From JAPPHA01 sp965221575 (GTDB lineage Bacteria; Pseudomonadota; Alphaproteobacteria; Rhodobacterales; Rhodobacteraceae): a stretch of 64,000 nt of DNA. Below are positions 45,108 through 54,675 of this stretch, piece by piece; within the stretch, counting starts at the first letter, position 1, and each line of letters opens with the position of its first letter. The notes below the pieces were generated by a model. That model worked only from the letters and a program-made list of their open reading frames with translations, made no database searches and was not told where the DNA came from. Location of the stretch: positions 1,054,001-1,118,000 of the forward strand of contig CBDCSM010000011.1 of assembly GCA_965221575.1 (NCBI GenBank), written 5' to 3'. A program made the translations under genes and the position numbers.

Positions 45108-47533
45108 CCGCGCCGTTTCCGGCCACCGCCCGAATTGTCGTCGTCGGCGGGGGCGTCATCGGAACATCGATTGCGTTTCATCTTGCCCGATCAGGCGCGA
45201 AAGATGTGCTGCTGCTTGAAAAGTCCAAACTGACAGAGGGCGCAACCTGGCATGCGGCCGGCCTGGTCGGTCAATTCCGCTCGCAACAGAACCTGATGAA
45301 GCTGATGAACGACAGCGTAAGGCTGTTCGACACCCTGCTCGAAGACACCGGCCAGGACCCTGGCTGGCGCAAGGTCGGCAGCATGCGCATAGCGAGCAGC
45401 CCGGACCGCTGGAAAGAGCTGCAAAAATCCCATTCCTCGGCCCAGGCAGTCGGGTTCGAGTTGAACATGATGACCCCGGCCGAGGCCAAGTCGATCTATC
45501 CATTGATGAGAACAGATGATCTTGTCGGTGCTGCATTCATTCCCGATGACGGCCATATCGACCCCAACAGCCTGACCCAGGCCTACGCCAGGGGCATCCG
45601 CACGCATGGTGGGCGGATCATCGAAGATACGATGGTCCACGAACTGGTGCGGAAGGGTGACCGCGTCACCCACGTCGTGACCGGCCGGGGCACCATCGAG
45701 GTGGAAACAGTCGTCAACGCCGCCGGGCTTTGGGCAAGGCAGGTCGGCTGGATGGCGGGCGTCGAAATTCCTGCGGCGGTCATCCAGCACCAGTATCTTG
45801 TGACGGAAAAGGCTGATGACATACCTGCGGACCTGCCGGTGTTCCGCGATCCTGACGGACGCTATTATGCCAAGCCTGAACCGGGCGCGCTGGCCATCGG
45901 GGGCTGGGAGCGAAACACCGCCAGGGTGAACCCAAAGGGGGGATTCCCCTGGGCCAACGAGCGCCATCTCTTCGACGCCGACCTGGATCAGTTGGAGGGA
46001 TTTCTTGAGCCCGCGATGCGCCGTCTGCCGATCCTGCGAGAGCGCGGCATACGCAACATCATCAACGGCCCCATACCGATGTCACCGGACGGCGAGCCGA
46101 TCATGGGGCCGGTGCCGGGGCTGGAAAACCTCTTTGCGGCGTGCGCGTTTACATCGGGTATCGCGGCCTCCGGAGGCGCGGGTAAGGCCGCGGCCAACTG
46201 GATCCTGCACGGCGATCCAGGGCTCGATCTGTGGGCTTTCGACATCCGCCGTTTTGGTTCCCTGCACGCCGGACAGAGGTTTCTTCACGACCGCGCGGTT
46301 GAAAGCGCCAGCAAATACTATGCAATCCACTGGCCTGGAGAGGAACTGGAGTCGGCCCGCGGCGTGCGCCGCAGTCCACTCCATCAAACGCTGAAAGACC
46401 AGGGCGCCATGTTCGGCTCCAAGTTCGGCTGGGAACGCGCCAACTGGTTCGCCCGCCGCGAAGTCCCGCAGCAGGATGAATTCGGCTGGAACCGCCCGGG
46501 ACAGGCCGAAACCGTCGGGCGGGAACACAAGGCCGCCCGCGAGCGTGTCGTGCTGGCCGACATGTCCTCGTTCACCAAGTTCGAGATTTCGGGCCGCGAC
46601 GCCTGCCGGTTCCTGCAACATCTCGTGGTGGCGAACGTCGACAAGGACGCCGGCGGAGCCGCCTACACGCAGTTGTGCAATGCCCGTGGCGGCATCGAGG
46701 CCGACGTCACCATCGTCCGCCGCTCCGGGGAGTGCTTCTGGCTGATCACCGGCTCCGCGCTCGGTGTGCGCGACCGGGACTGGATCGAGCGTAACCTCAG
46801 GAACTTTGGTGCCAATGAGGTGGCCCTGCGCGATGTCACGTCCGCCTACGGCGTGATCAACCTGGCCGGACCGCGCGCCCGCGATGTGCTGGAGAAGGTC
46901 TGCGACGCGGATGTCAGCCACGAAGGCTTCCCGTTCATGACAACCTGCGACATCCGCATCGGCCATGCCCCCGCCACCGCCTTCCGGGTGACCTATATCG
47001 GTGAGCTGGGCTGGGAACTCTACATCCCGTCGGAATACATGCACCATGCCTATGAGGTTCTGTGGGAGGCAGGCTTGAAATTCGGCATTGCCAATTTGGG
47101 CTATCGCGCCATCGACAGCCTGCGTCTGGAAAAGCGCTGCCTTGCATGGGGTGCCGATATCACCCCCGACTACAACCCTTTTGAAGCCGGCCTGCAATTC
47201 CTGATCGATTGGGACAAAGGCGATTTCATTGGCGCCGAGGTGCTTGCAAACATCAGGAAAGAAGGCGTTCGGCAAGAGATGGCCTGCCTGGTTTTGGATG
47301 ATCCGTTGCCGGTGTTTGGCGGTGAGGCTATTTTCGCCGGCGACACGGCTGTTGCCCAGACGACCAGCGGAAATTTCGGCTATTCGATCGGCAAGAGCCT
47401 GGTGCTTGGATATGTGCCGGTGGACTGTCTCGACCGAAGTGATTTTTCGGTAGAGGCCTTCGGCAAGCGGTCCGCTGCCACGCTGATCAAAGGAGCAGCC
47501 TACGACCCTGGCCGGAGAAAAATCCTGATCTAG
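45104..47533 (+). CDS. dimethylglycine/sarcosine-dehydrogenase-like flavoenzyme with folate domain
   Basis: An 809-residue protein: an N-terminal FAD-dependent DAO domain (about 10-370), a linker domain, and a C-terminal GCV_T-like folate-binding aminomethyl domain (about 430-805). The Rossmann motif VVVGGGVIGTSIAFHLA starts at residue 12, and H50 in ATWHAAGL matches the histidine that carries covalent FAD in dimethylglycine and sarcosine dehydrogenases. FSPDGEP-like SPDGEPIMG closes the FAD domain, and GELGWELYIPSEY and AIDSLRLEKR mark the folate domain. It oxidatively demethylates N-methyl amines, passing the one-carbon unit to tetrahydrofolate. Coupling to the MttB-like gene suggests joint breakdown of a methylated amine. 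Confidence 0.88.
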   Translation: MTAPFPATARIVVVGGGVIGTSIAFHLARSGAKDVLLLEKSKLTEGATWHAAGLVGQFRSQQNLMKLMNDSVRLFDTLLEDTGQDPGWRKVGSMRIASSPDRWKELQKSHSSAQAVGFELNMMTPAEAKSIYPLMRTDDLVGAAFIPDDGHIDPNSLTQAYARGIRTHGGRIIEDTMVHELVRKGDRVTHVVTGRGTIEVETVVNAAGLWARQVGWMAGVEIPAAVIQHQYLVTEKADDIPADLPVFRDPDGRYYAKPEPGALAIGGWERNTARVNPKGGFPWANERHLFDADLDQLEGFLEPAMRRLPILRERGIRNIINGPIPMSPDGEPIMGPVPGLENLFAACAFTSGIAASGGAGKAAANWILHGDPGLDLWAFDIRRFGSLHAGQRFLHDRAVESASKYYAIHWPGEELESARGVRRSPLHQTLKDQGAMFGSKFGWERANWFARREVPQQDEFGWNRPGQAETVGREHKAARERVVLADMSSFTKFEISGRDACRFLQHLVVANVDKDAGGAAYTQLCNARGGIEADVTIVRRSGECFWLITGSALGVRDRDWIERNLRNFGANEVALRDVTSAYGVINLAGPRARDVLEKVCDADVSHEGFPFMTTCDIRIGHAPATAFRVTYIGELGWELYIPSEYMHHAYEVLWEAGLKFGIANLGYRAIDSLRLEKRCLAWGADITPDYNPFEAGLQFLIDWDKGDFIGAEVLANIRKEGVRQEMACLVLDDPLPVFGGEAIFAGDTAVAQTTSGNFGYSIGKSLVLGYVPVDCLDRSDFSVEAFGKRSAATLIKGAAYDPGRRKILI

Positions 47534-48399
47534 GCAAAGCATCTACAGGTACCGTTATCCGGCAAGGAAAGGAACGGTCGCGATCAGGTGCTAAAGCCGC
47601 CAAGCCTTCTTGTGCGAAACCTCACTCATTGCGCCGCCGCGGGTGTGGGGAGCGAAGGGCGGATGAAAACAGAAGTATCAGGACTCCTGTTCAGCCCTCC
47701 TTCTCGTTGACGCGCCCCGAGTTCGGGGCAATCCAAACTGGTACATTCGAAGGCGCAAGAGGGTCGCGACCGCGAATGAGGTCGGCGGCTTTCGGAGGTC
47801 TGTAACGGATGAGTGTAGAGTCGAAGGCCGGCGCGCCAGCTTTTTGGCCCGGTGGCTTGTCCGCCGCCTTCGCTCCGGGCCACAGGCCGGCTCCCTTGAC
47901 CGCGTCTCCGGTCCCCCGCTCATCAAACCGGGCGTGAGAAGCTCCCGCAACCTATGTTGCCAGCGACAAAGCGGGCAATAATCCCGGAGAAGGTGTCGCG
48001 TTTCATTGCGGCCTGTTTCGGCTTTAAGCCGGATGCACACGCGTTACGGCAGCCTGCCGAGTGAAGACACCGACGGACATTTGGGCCGGTTCACATGTCT
48101 GCGCCAGTTCGAGGTCGCCAATTACCCGGCCGACATTGGCCGCCTTCTCGACCAGCTCGAATTCCTCCAGGCGACAGACCTGCCGGTGATCGTTCTCGAT
48201 AGCATTCCACCCCACAGGATCACATGTATGCGCCGTCAGGGCGAGCGACAAGCCACCGACCACCGACCGGCTCCTTGATGTCTCCTGTGACCGCCGCCTG
48301 GCCATCCCGGCGAACTGCGCCGTGGAGTGGGGCGCCGCCATTGCGGACACCATTGAGGACTCCCGTGACCGGGGCGTCGGCGCGATCTTGCGGGAGGCA
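47534..48399. other. intergenic with unrecognised relics
   Basis: No intact gene. On the minus strand about 47700-47830 reads RPPKAADLIRGRDPLAPSN and VPVWIAPNSGR, protein-like but unassigned. The adjoining minus-strand stretch near 47880-47990 resembles the non-coding flank of group II intron reverse transcriptases (CACGCCCGGTTTGATGAGCG), a weak similarity. Plus-strand 48006-48278 is open but unrecognised. Confidence 0.3.
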
Positions 48400-48990
48400 A
48401 GGAAGCTTGGAAGTGGCTGGGCCTCCCGCCCTGCTTGCAAAGGTCCTGCAACCGCATCACCGGATCATGACGGAAAAAAAATGCGCGGCACGCGTCTCGG
48501 GCTGTGCCGACGCCCCGTCGAAGCCGCGTCGGCAGGATGTCTTTATCCGTGCTCTCTTGCGTCATCTGCCCGAGGTGGAGGTTCATTTCAGTCACTTTCT
48601 GACCCATCAGGTGCGCGAACCGCTCGCCCATCCGGTCGGGGAGCAGCGCACGGCAGACGTGATCCGGACAGAGGAGAAAGGTTCAGACGTCAATCTCGCC
48701 GTCCAACCGCCAAATGACCGTTGGCTGGATTCCTGCGATTACGCGGTGGAATCGACCAACGGCAGCGCCATCGCCGAGGCGATACGCCTCGTGAGACAGC
48801 ATCATGACAAGCGGATCGGCCTTGTGGCACCTGAAACGGACCGCCTTTCGTGCCAACTCATTGCGCACGCGGATTTCGCGAGGCATATCCGGTCGAACGC
48901 CTTGCGGCGATCTCAACTGGTGCGAACATGGCGCCGGAATTTCGCAGAAGAGTATCCTGTTTTCCAAGGTAGGGAATTGGTACAAAATGC
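48400..48990 (+). pseudogene. NYN-domain (LabA-like) protein, broken
   Basis: Aligned by eye with the intact NYN gene at 62536-63291, this strand carries the matching pieces ARVSGCADAPSKPRRQDVFIRALLRHLPEVEVHF, TEEKGSDVNLAV, and EAIRLVRQHHDKRIGLVAPE, ending with DFARHIRSNALRRSQL. The N-terminal MQTRIYVDGFN part with the first acidic residue is missing, the SNDTD block reads STNGS, and the C-terminus drifts out of frame after about 48915. It is a second, dead member of the same family. Confidence 0.65.
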
Positions 48991-49096
48991 ATCTTTCGGG
49001 CGTGCGGGTGCCGTGTGGGAATGTCGACCAACGCTGTGCCGAGGGTCGTTGGCAACTCGAGCCGACCTTTGCGCCGGACGGGAAGGTGGAGGAATC

Positions 49097-49930
49097 ATGA
49101 AATCCTGGCAGATGTTACTGAATGTGTTTTTGAGTCTGGCGCTTCTTGCCGGATGCGCGTCGCCCGTGCTCGAGATCGAGGACGTCGAGGACAGGCATCG
49201 TGAGGCGGCAGTCGTTGCGCTGGAAAGCGAAGAAATCGCCGTGGCGCGCGATACGCGGCAGGAGGAGATGTCCGCAGTGGTCGACCGCGTGCTTCCCCGG
49301 GTGAGGAACTCGGCCCATGCAGTCTGCCGGGAACTCGGGAGGCCGCAGGCCAACTGCAACCTGATGCTGACTGCAACGGTGCACGTGTTTCCGGATGAAC
49401 CGGACATGAACGCATTCGCCGACCAGAACAATGATATCGGCATTTACGGGGGGCTGATCGCGAACGCGGGGAGCGACGAGGAAATCGCAGCCGTCCTCTC
49501 GCACGAGTTTGCGCATGTCATGTATGACCACGTATCATTGAAGATGACCAACGCAATGATCGGCATGCTTGTTGCCGGCGGCCTCGCGCTGGCAGTAACC
49601 GGAGACAGCCAGTCCCCGGCCGACCAGCAGGCCGTGCAAGGCATGATGGAGTTCGGCGCGGCGGTCGGTGCCACCGCATACAGTCCGGAAATGGAATTGG
49701 AGGCGGATCGGACTGCCGTCTACATCCTTGCAGGCGCGGGTTACGACACAGACTCGATGAAGGACATTATCGTTCGAATGCATCGCGCAGACGCGAGGCA
49801 AAGGAGCGGCGTTTCCGCTCAGACCGTGGGCTTCCTACAGACGCATCCGAGCAACAACCGCCGCGTAGCGCACATTATTTCGTCGATTGAGGACGCGAAC
49901 TCGGGCGTGCCGTTGGTCGTGGCCGAATAA
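49097..49930 (+). CDS. M48 family metalloprotease, lipoprotein
   Basis: A 277-residue periplasmic zinc protease anchored as a lipoprotein. The signal peptide ends in a lipobox LLAGC with C20 as the lipidated residue. The zinc motif H136-EFAH140 and the third ligand E202 in MELEADRTA are present, as is the QTHPSNNRRV motif near the C-terminus. The first about 80 residues are charged and helical. Such LoiP/YcaL-like proteases degrade misfolded outer-membrane or periplasmic proteins. The start is the ATG after GGAGG at 49090; upstream in-frame reading belongs to the broken NYN gene. It stands alone. Confidence 0.88.
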   Translation: MKSWQMLLNVFLSLALLAGCASPVLEIEDVEDRHREAAVVALESEEIAVARDTRQEEMSAVVDRVLPRVRNSAHAVCRELGRPQANCNLMLTATVHVFPDEPDMNAFADQNNDIGIYGGLIANAGSDEEIAAVLSHEFAHVMYDHVSLKMTNAMIGMLVAGGLALAVTGDSQSPADQQAVQGMMEFGAAVGATAYSPEMELEADRTAVYILAGAGYDTDSMKDIIVRMHRADARQRSGVSAQTVGFLQTHPSNNRRVAHIISSIEDANSGVPLVVAE

Positions 49931-50768
49931 CCGGCCACCTGCCGCATTTTTCATCGGTGCCCGGGGCGTTTCAAGCCCGCGGACGTGGGGCGCCGCTTTG
50001 CGGCGCAATCTGCGAACACGTGGCGACTCGTGCCGTTCGCACCAGTTCCGCGCCGCGGATCGGGTCGACTTCGCCCACACCAACTTCAGCCCGGCAATTC
50101 CGCCTGATGTGCCCTGATCATGTCCATCATGCCGTTGAACCGGAATCTGTGTTTTGCCGGGATCCAGGATCGCGCCAAAGCCTCCCCCTGTCATGGCGTC
50201 GGCAGATTCAGCAACTGGTTCCCGTTTGTGCTTACTGCGAGCTGTACGGAATACCGTCGCGGATTGGGAACGAAGTAATCCCGGTTTCTGGCACCTGAGC
50301 GAAACCCTGGCATTCGTCGACTAGGTACGTGCAAGGAAGCCCCGCGTCGTTGATAAAGCCGAACTGCAGGGTTGGATGAAGACGCGGACGAGAGGTCTCT
50401 GTCACGACCTGCCGGGACAGGCCATCGGGGAGCACGTCCCTCTTCGATTTCCGGCAGATGCCAGGCTTAGCCCCGACGACGCCACCGGAAAACCTTCACA
50501 CAGTTTCCACAATACTCCGGAAAGAAGTACAGACCCACATTTTTTCCGACATACCTGTTGGGGAGATCCGGGTGCAGGGACCTGGTCGTCCTCGACCTCG
50601 GCCGGGATGCCGGAGCCTCAACGGAGGAATTGGACCCCAATTTTTGACGGCCCCAGGTTCAGACGGTTCCCGATGAGTTTCAGGTCGGTTCACTTAAATC
50701 ACGATTCAAATTACAGTAACTGGAGTGACCGGAACGAGGCAAACCGGGCATCTGAACGGAGTGGGGCA
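49931..50768. other. intergenic, no feature identified
   Basis: About 0.8 kb with only short, unconvincing frames. It probably carries the promoter for the GntR-type gene at its right end, but no clear hexamers stand out. Eroded coding or mobile DNA is possible. Confidence 0.4.
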
Positions 50769-51461
50769 ATGAAAGACCCTGGTGGTGCTGGAGTTCCTGC
50801 AAGATTGCACACCAGTGCCGGAGAGGCGGTGACGAAACAGATACGGAGCGACCTGCTGGACGGGACGATTCCGGCAGGGTCACGCGTTCTGGCAAGGTCC
50901 CTGGCGGAGCGATTTCAAGTCAGTATCGTGCCGGTACGCGAGGCAATCAAACGACTTGAAGCCGAAGGCCTTCTCGTTTCTTCTCCGCAGCGTGCAACTT
51001 TTGCCGCAGAAATCGGGCTCGCTGACATTGCCGGAGTCTATGATGTGCGGCAAATTCTGGAAGTCGAACTGGCCGGTCGTGCGGTAGCGCGCGCAGATAA
51101 CGCGGCTTTGGAAAAATGCGACGAAGCGCTCGCTTTCCTGCTGTCCACGGAACCGTGCTCGCCAGAATTTTTCGAAGCACATCGTTGGTTCCACTGGTGC
51201 CTGATCGAGCCTGCGTCCGGCACGGCCGCCCGGACAGTACTCGAACGGCTTTGGACAAACGTAGATCGGTTCATGTCCATCGCCATCAAATCAATGAATG
51301 ATGAACAAAAACAGGAATACTGGGAACAATTCCGAAAAACCCACACACAGCTTGCGCGGACGTTCAGAGCGCGTGACGAGCAGGCCTTACGCCAGTTGCT
51401 GAAACTCCATCTTCACGACACCGAGATGAGCCTCAAGGCAGCGTTCTCGGATCCTTCCTGA
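50769..51461 (+). CDS. GntR family transcriptional regulator (FCD subfamily)
   Basis: A 230-residue regulator. The winged helix (about residues 17-80) has the GntR signature SRVLARSLAERFQVSIVPVREAIKRLEAEGLL, and the all-helical FCD effector domain (about 90-220) has the DVRQILEVELAGRAVARA start and a final metal-binding-type histidine segment KLHLHDTEM. FCD regulators sense carboxylates and related metabolites. The ATG at 50769 gives the normal length, after GGAGTGGGG. It lies 454 bases upstream of the Rieske oxygenase gene in the same direction and probably controls the Rieske-ABC-deaminase operon. Confidence 0.85.
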   Translation: MKDPGGAGVPARLHTSAGEAVTKQIRSDLLDGTIPAGSRVLARSLAERFQVSIVPVREAIKRLEAEGLLVSSPQRATFAAEIGLADIAGVYDVRQILEVELAGRAVARADNAALEKCDEALAFLLSTEPCSPEFFEAHRWFHWCLIEPASGTAARTVLERLWTNVDRFMSIAIKSMNDEQKQEYWEQFRKTHTQLARTFRARDEQALRQLLKLHLHDTEMSLKAAFSDPS

Positions 51462-51915
51462 CTGGCCAGGGAATGAAACGTCTATGTTCGACAACATCTG
51501 AAACTCGTCACGTGGCGGAAGCAAACGGAGTTGACGAATTCAACTCGAATTATAATTTATATTTATGGAAAAGAGCATACATCTCGTTACTTCCGGTCCA
51601 CTTCCGGCAAATTCCGTCACCTGTTTCCCGGCAACGGAAATTCGACCCGGAATTGGTGGCAACATCGCCAACAGCAGAGCGATGGTGGGTCGGTTTGAGG
51701 TAAAGGCAATTGCGGACGTCAAAAAGCTGCAGATCGTCCGGAGGTTGATTCTCGGAAAAACTGTGAAGGAGAACGTATGGAGAATTTCCACCCCGCCATG
51801 GCTGGAAAAACGTGCCGCCCGTCACATTTCGGAAACGAGATGTTTCCAGAAAACGATCTCTTCAAAAAGGACGTTATGACGAACAACCGATGGCGATTAT
51901 CGCGGAGGTAACGGG
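51462..51915 (+). promoter_or_regulatory. leader region upstream of the Rieske oxygenase operon
   Basis: About 450 bases between the GntR-type gene and the Rieske gene with no recognisable coding sequence. It is noticeably AT-rich near 51540-51570, suitable for a promoter. GGAGGTAACGGG immediately precedes the Rieske ATG. Confidence 0.4.
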
Positions 51916-52998
51916 ATGTTTGTATCGACTGAGAAAACTCCGTATTCGGAACTCCCTCGTAACTGTACGTTTTCCGAGAGCGACTGGCACGTGTTGGCCG
52001 GCTTCTGGCACCCGGTCGCGTTCTCGGACGACGTGGTTGACAAACCGGTTCGGGCAACCCTTCTGGATGTCGATATTGTCCTCTATCGCACCAACAAGGG
52101 ACTGACTGCGGCCAAAGACATATGCATGCATCGCGGTGCGGCAATGAGCCTGGGTTGGTTGGACACTGAACGCAACAATATCATCTGCCCTTTCCACGGG
52201 CTGCACTACGACCATTCGGGGCAATGCACCAGGATTCCCTCGATGGAAGATCAGAGCAGGCCGATTCCGAAATCCATCAGGCTGATCTGCTATCAGTGCC
52301 ATGAACGCCATGGCCTGATCTGGGTTTGCCTGAAGGACAAGGCCTTACGCGCGATGCCGGACTGGCCAATCCTGGAGGACGGAAAAACCGGTTGGACGGT
52401 AACCAGGCCGCCTCTCAGCACTTGGGTAACGTCGGCACCTCGCCATGTGGAGAATTTCAACGACGTGGCGCATTTTTCATTTGTCCACAAAGGGACATTC
52501 GGCAACATGGAGGATTTAAGCATTCCGAATTACGAAATGTGGAAGACTGACGCCGGTCTCAGCCTCCGCATGCCGTACAAGGAAGGTGTTCGCGAGAAAC
52601 TGGGCGACACGGACACCATCGCCGAACGCAGCGTGGTCTACACCAAGAATCTCACATATCCGTTCTCGATGGAACTTGTCATGGAGTACGAAGGTGGGGA
52701 CGAAGGCGATGACTTTACCCTGATCGCCTACGACATTGCTTCGCCCGTCAGTGCACGAAATACGGCCGTCTTTCAGGCCCTGGCCACGAACAGGCCCGGC
52801 ATCAGCCCGGATGACCTCATCACATTCCAGAATTTCGTGAACAGCGAGGACATTCCCATCGTTGAAAGCCAAAGGCCAGAGGAACTCCCCCTGGATATCT
52901 CGGCAGAGGTTCACATTCCGGCCGACAAGTTCTCGATCCAGTATCGCAAGGACCTCGTGGCGCAGTTCGGACTTGGATCGCCGGAATTGACTGCCTGA
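51916..52998 (+). CDS. Rieske non-heme iron oxygenase, alpha subunit type
   Basis: A 360-residue oxygenase. The Rieske 2Fe-2S ligands are C70 and H72 (DICMHRGA) and C91 and H94 (ICPFHG). The mononuclear iron site follows as NFNDVAHFSFVH with H186 and H191 and the bridging D183. Such enzymes hydroxylate or demethylate aromatic and heterocyclic compounds; methylxanthine N-demethylases and vanillate demethylase are examples. No ferredoxin reductase gene is adjacent, so electrons must come from elsewhere. It is the first gene of an operon with a nucleoside-type ABC transporter and an adenosine-deaminase-family enzyme, suggesting a purine-like or modified-nucleoside substrate (inference). Confidence 0.86.
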   Translation: MFVSTEKTPYSELPRNCTFSESDWHVLAGFWHPVAFSDDVVDKPVRATLLDVDIVLYRTNKGLTAAKDICMHRGAAMSLGWLDTERNNIICPFHGLHYDHSGQCTRIPSMEDQSRPIPKSIRLICYQCHERHGLIWVCLKDKALRAMPDWPILEDGKTGWTVTRPPLSTWVTSAPRHVENFNDVAHFSFVHKGTFGNMEDLSIPNYEMWKTDAGLSLRMPYKEGVREKLGDTDTIAERSVVYTKNLTYPFSMELVMEYEGGDEGDDFTLIAYDIASPVSARNTAVFQALATNRPGISPDDLITFQNFVNSEDIPIVESQRPEELPLDISAEVHIPADKFSIQYRKDLVAQFGLGSPELTA

Positions 52999-53052
52999 GC
53001 GGAAACGGATTCAAACCGGACGGGCAGTCTTGAACCGGTCCGGTCACAAGAA

Positions 53053-54675
53053 ATGGCAGACTGGATGAACACGGGTGACGAGTCGGTGACCCCCAGCGGA
53101 ACAGGTACATTTGAAGATCGCGACATGCGGCTGCGGAATTCGGCCCTGGCCGCGCGCGGGATCACAAAGGCCTTTCCCGGGGTGGTCGCCAACGACCATG
53201 TCGACTTCGAGGTGCTCAAGGGCGAGGTGCACGCGCTCCTGGGGGAAAACGGATCCGGAAAAACCACCCTGTGCAAGGTCCTGACCGGTTTCCACCAGCC
53301 GGACGAGGGACAGATCTATGCCGATGGACACCCTGTCGTCTTTCCGACTCCGGCTTCGGCATTCGAAGCCGGGATTTTCATGGTGCATCAACACTTCAGT
53401 CTTGTCGGCCCTCTGACTGTCGCCGAGAATGTTGTCCTGGGCTGGACACAGGATCCAACCTGGCGCTTCGACCGGCGGACGGTTGAAGAACAGGTCGCCG
53501 CCGAGGCAGAGAAGTTCGGGATAACGATTGATCCGCGAGCGAAGGTTGCGACGCTTTCGGTTGGAGAGAAGCAACGGGTTGAGCTGCTCAAGGCGCTCTA
53601 CAGAGGCGCCAGGACACTGATCCTCGATGAGCCAACATCGGTTCTCACTCCGCAGGAAGCCAAGCAGTTGTTCGTCACGCTCAGGCGCATGGCGGAAGAG
53701 GGCGAAGCTGTCGTTTTCATCTCCCACAAACTGGACGAGGTTACGGAGGTCTGTGACCACGTATCCGTGTTGCGGCAGGGCCGGTCGGCCGGCATGGCCG
53801 ATCTCCGCAAGCAAAGGGTCGATGCCAAGGGCCTTGCCAACCTCATGGTCGGGCGCGACATCCATCTTCAGAGAAAGGCTGCAACCGGCCCCGGGCCGGA
53901 CGCGGGGCCTGTCCTCGAGATCCGCAACATCCACGCGCACGACAGCAATGGATCGGCGTTGTTGAAAGACGTTTCGCTGGACGTACATGCCGGCGAAATC
54001 CTCGGGGTCGCCGGTATCGCAGGCAACGGGCAACGGGCCCTGGCGGAAGCCATCGCCGGGCTGCAGCCCTACAGTGGCGGCCACATTCGCGTAAAAGGAA
54101 CAGCTCTGCCCTCGGGCAATGTTCGCAAGACGATCGAAGCCGGTGTCGCTTACGTTCCCGAGGACCGGTTGGGAACCGGGCTGGCACCGGGCATGATGGT
54201 GTCGGAGAACATTTCGCTGAAATCCTATCGCGGGCCATCGCACAGCATCGGACCGATCTTGCGCAAACGGGCGATACGCGAAGACACGCGGCGACTCCTG
54301 GCCGATTTCGACATCAGGGGGCATGAGTCTTCACTTGTCCGGCAACTTTCGGGAGGCAACGCGCAGAAGGTGCTGCTGGCCCGCGAACTGACCTCGGACC
54401 CAAGTCTGATCGTCGTGGCGACGCCGACGCGGGGCCTCGATGTTTCCGCAATGGAAACAGTCCGCGACCTGCTGATCGAGGCAGCCGCAAGGGGCGTGGC
54501 CGTCCTCCTGATATCGGAAGACCTTGGCGAAATACTCGATCTTGCGGATCGGATCGCGGTGATCTGTGCCGGCGAAATCCAGGAAATCGTGGAAGCCGAA
54601 GGTGCCGAGCTGGACGAGATCGGCATGATGTTGATGGGTCAGGGCAGGAACGGAATCAGCCATGCTGCCGTTTGA
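53053..54675 (+). CDS. BMP-type ABC transporter, dual-domain ATPase (second system)
   Basis: A 540-residue ATPase with two nucleotide-binding domains. Domain 1 has Walker A GENGSGKTTL (about residue 63), signature LSVGEKQRVELLKAL and Walker B LILDEPTSVLTP; domain 2 has a degenerate Walker A (GIAGNGQRAL) and signature QLSGGNAQKVLLAREL. A polar N-terminal extension of about 30 residues precedes domain 1. The stop lies 14 bases inside the next permease gene. Compared with the first BMP-type ATPase (22873-24396), its signature motifs are canonical. Confidence 0.9.
   Translation: MADWMNTGDESVTPSGTGTFEDRDMRLRNSALAARGITKAFPGVVANDHVDFEVLKGEVHALLGENGSGKTTLCKVLTGFHQPDEGQIYADGHPVVFPTPASAFEAGIFMVHQHFSLVGPLTVAENVVLGWTQDPTWRFDRRTVEEQVAAEAEKFGITIDPRAKVATLSVGEKQRVELLKALYRGARTLILDEPTSVLTPQEAKQLFVTLRRMAEEGEAVVFISHKLDEVTEVCDHVSVLRQGRSAGMADLRKQRVDAKGLANLMVGRDIHLQRKAATGPGPDAGPVLEIRNIHAHDSNGSALLKDVSLDVHAGEILGVAGIAGNGQRALAEAIAGLQPYSGGHIRVKGTALPSGNVRKTIEAGVAYVPEDRLGTGLAPGMMVSENISLKSYRGPSHSIGPILRKRAIREDTRRLLADFDIRGHESSLVRQLSGGNAQKVLLARELTSDPSLIVVATPTRGLDVSAMETVRDLLIEAAARGVAVLLISEDLGEILDLADRIAVICAGEIQEIVEAEGAELDEIGMMLMGQGRNGISHAAV

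Noticed and set aside
48224..49096. Extension of the M48 protease frame far upstream
   Set aside because: The extension covers the broken NYN gene; the protease has its own ribosome site, signal peptide and lipobox starting at 49097.
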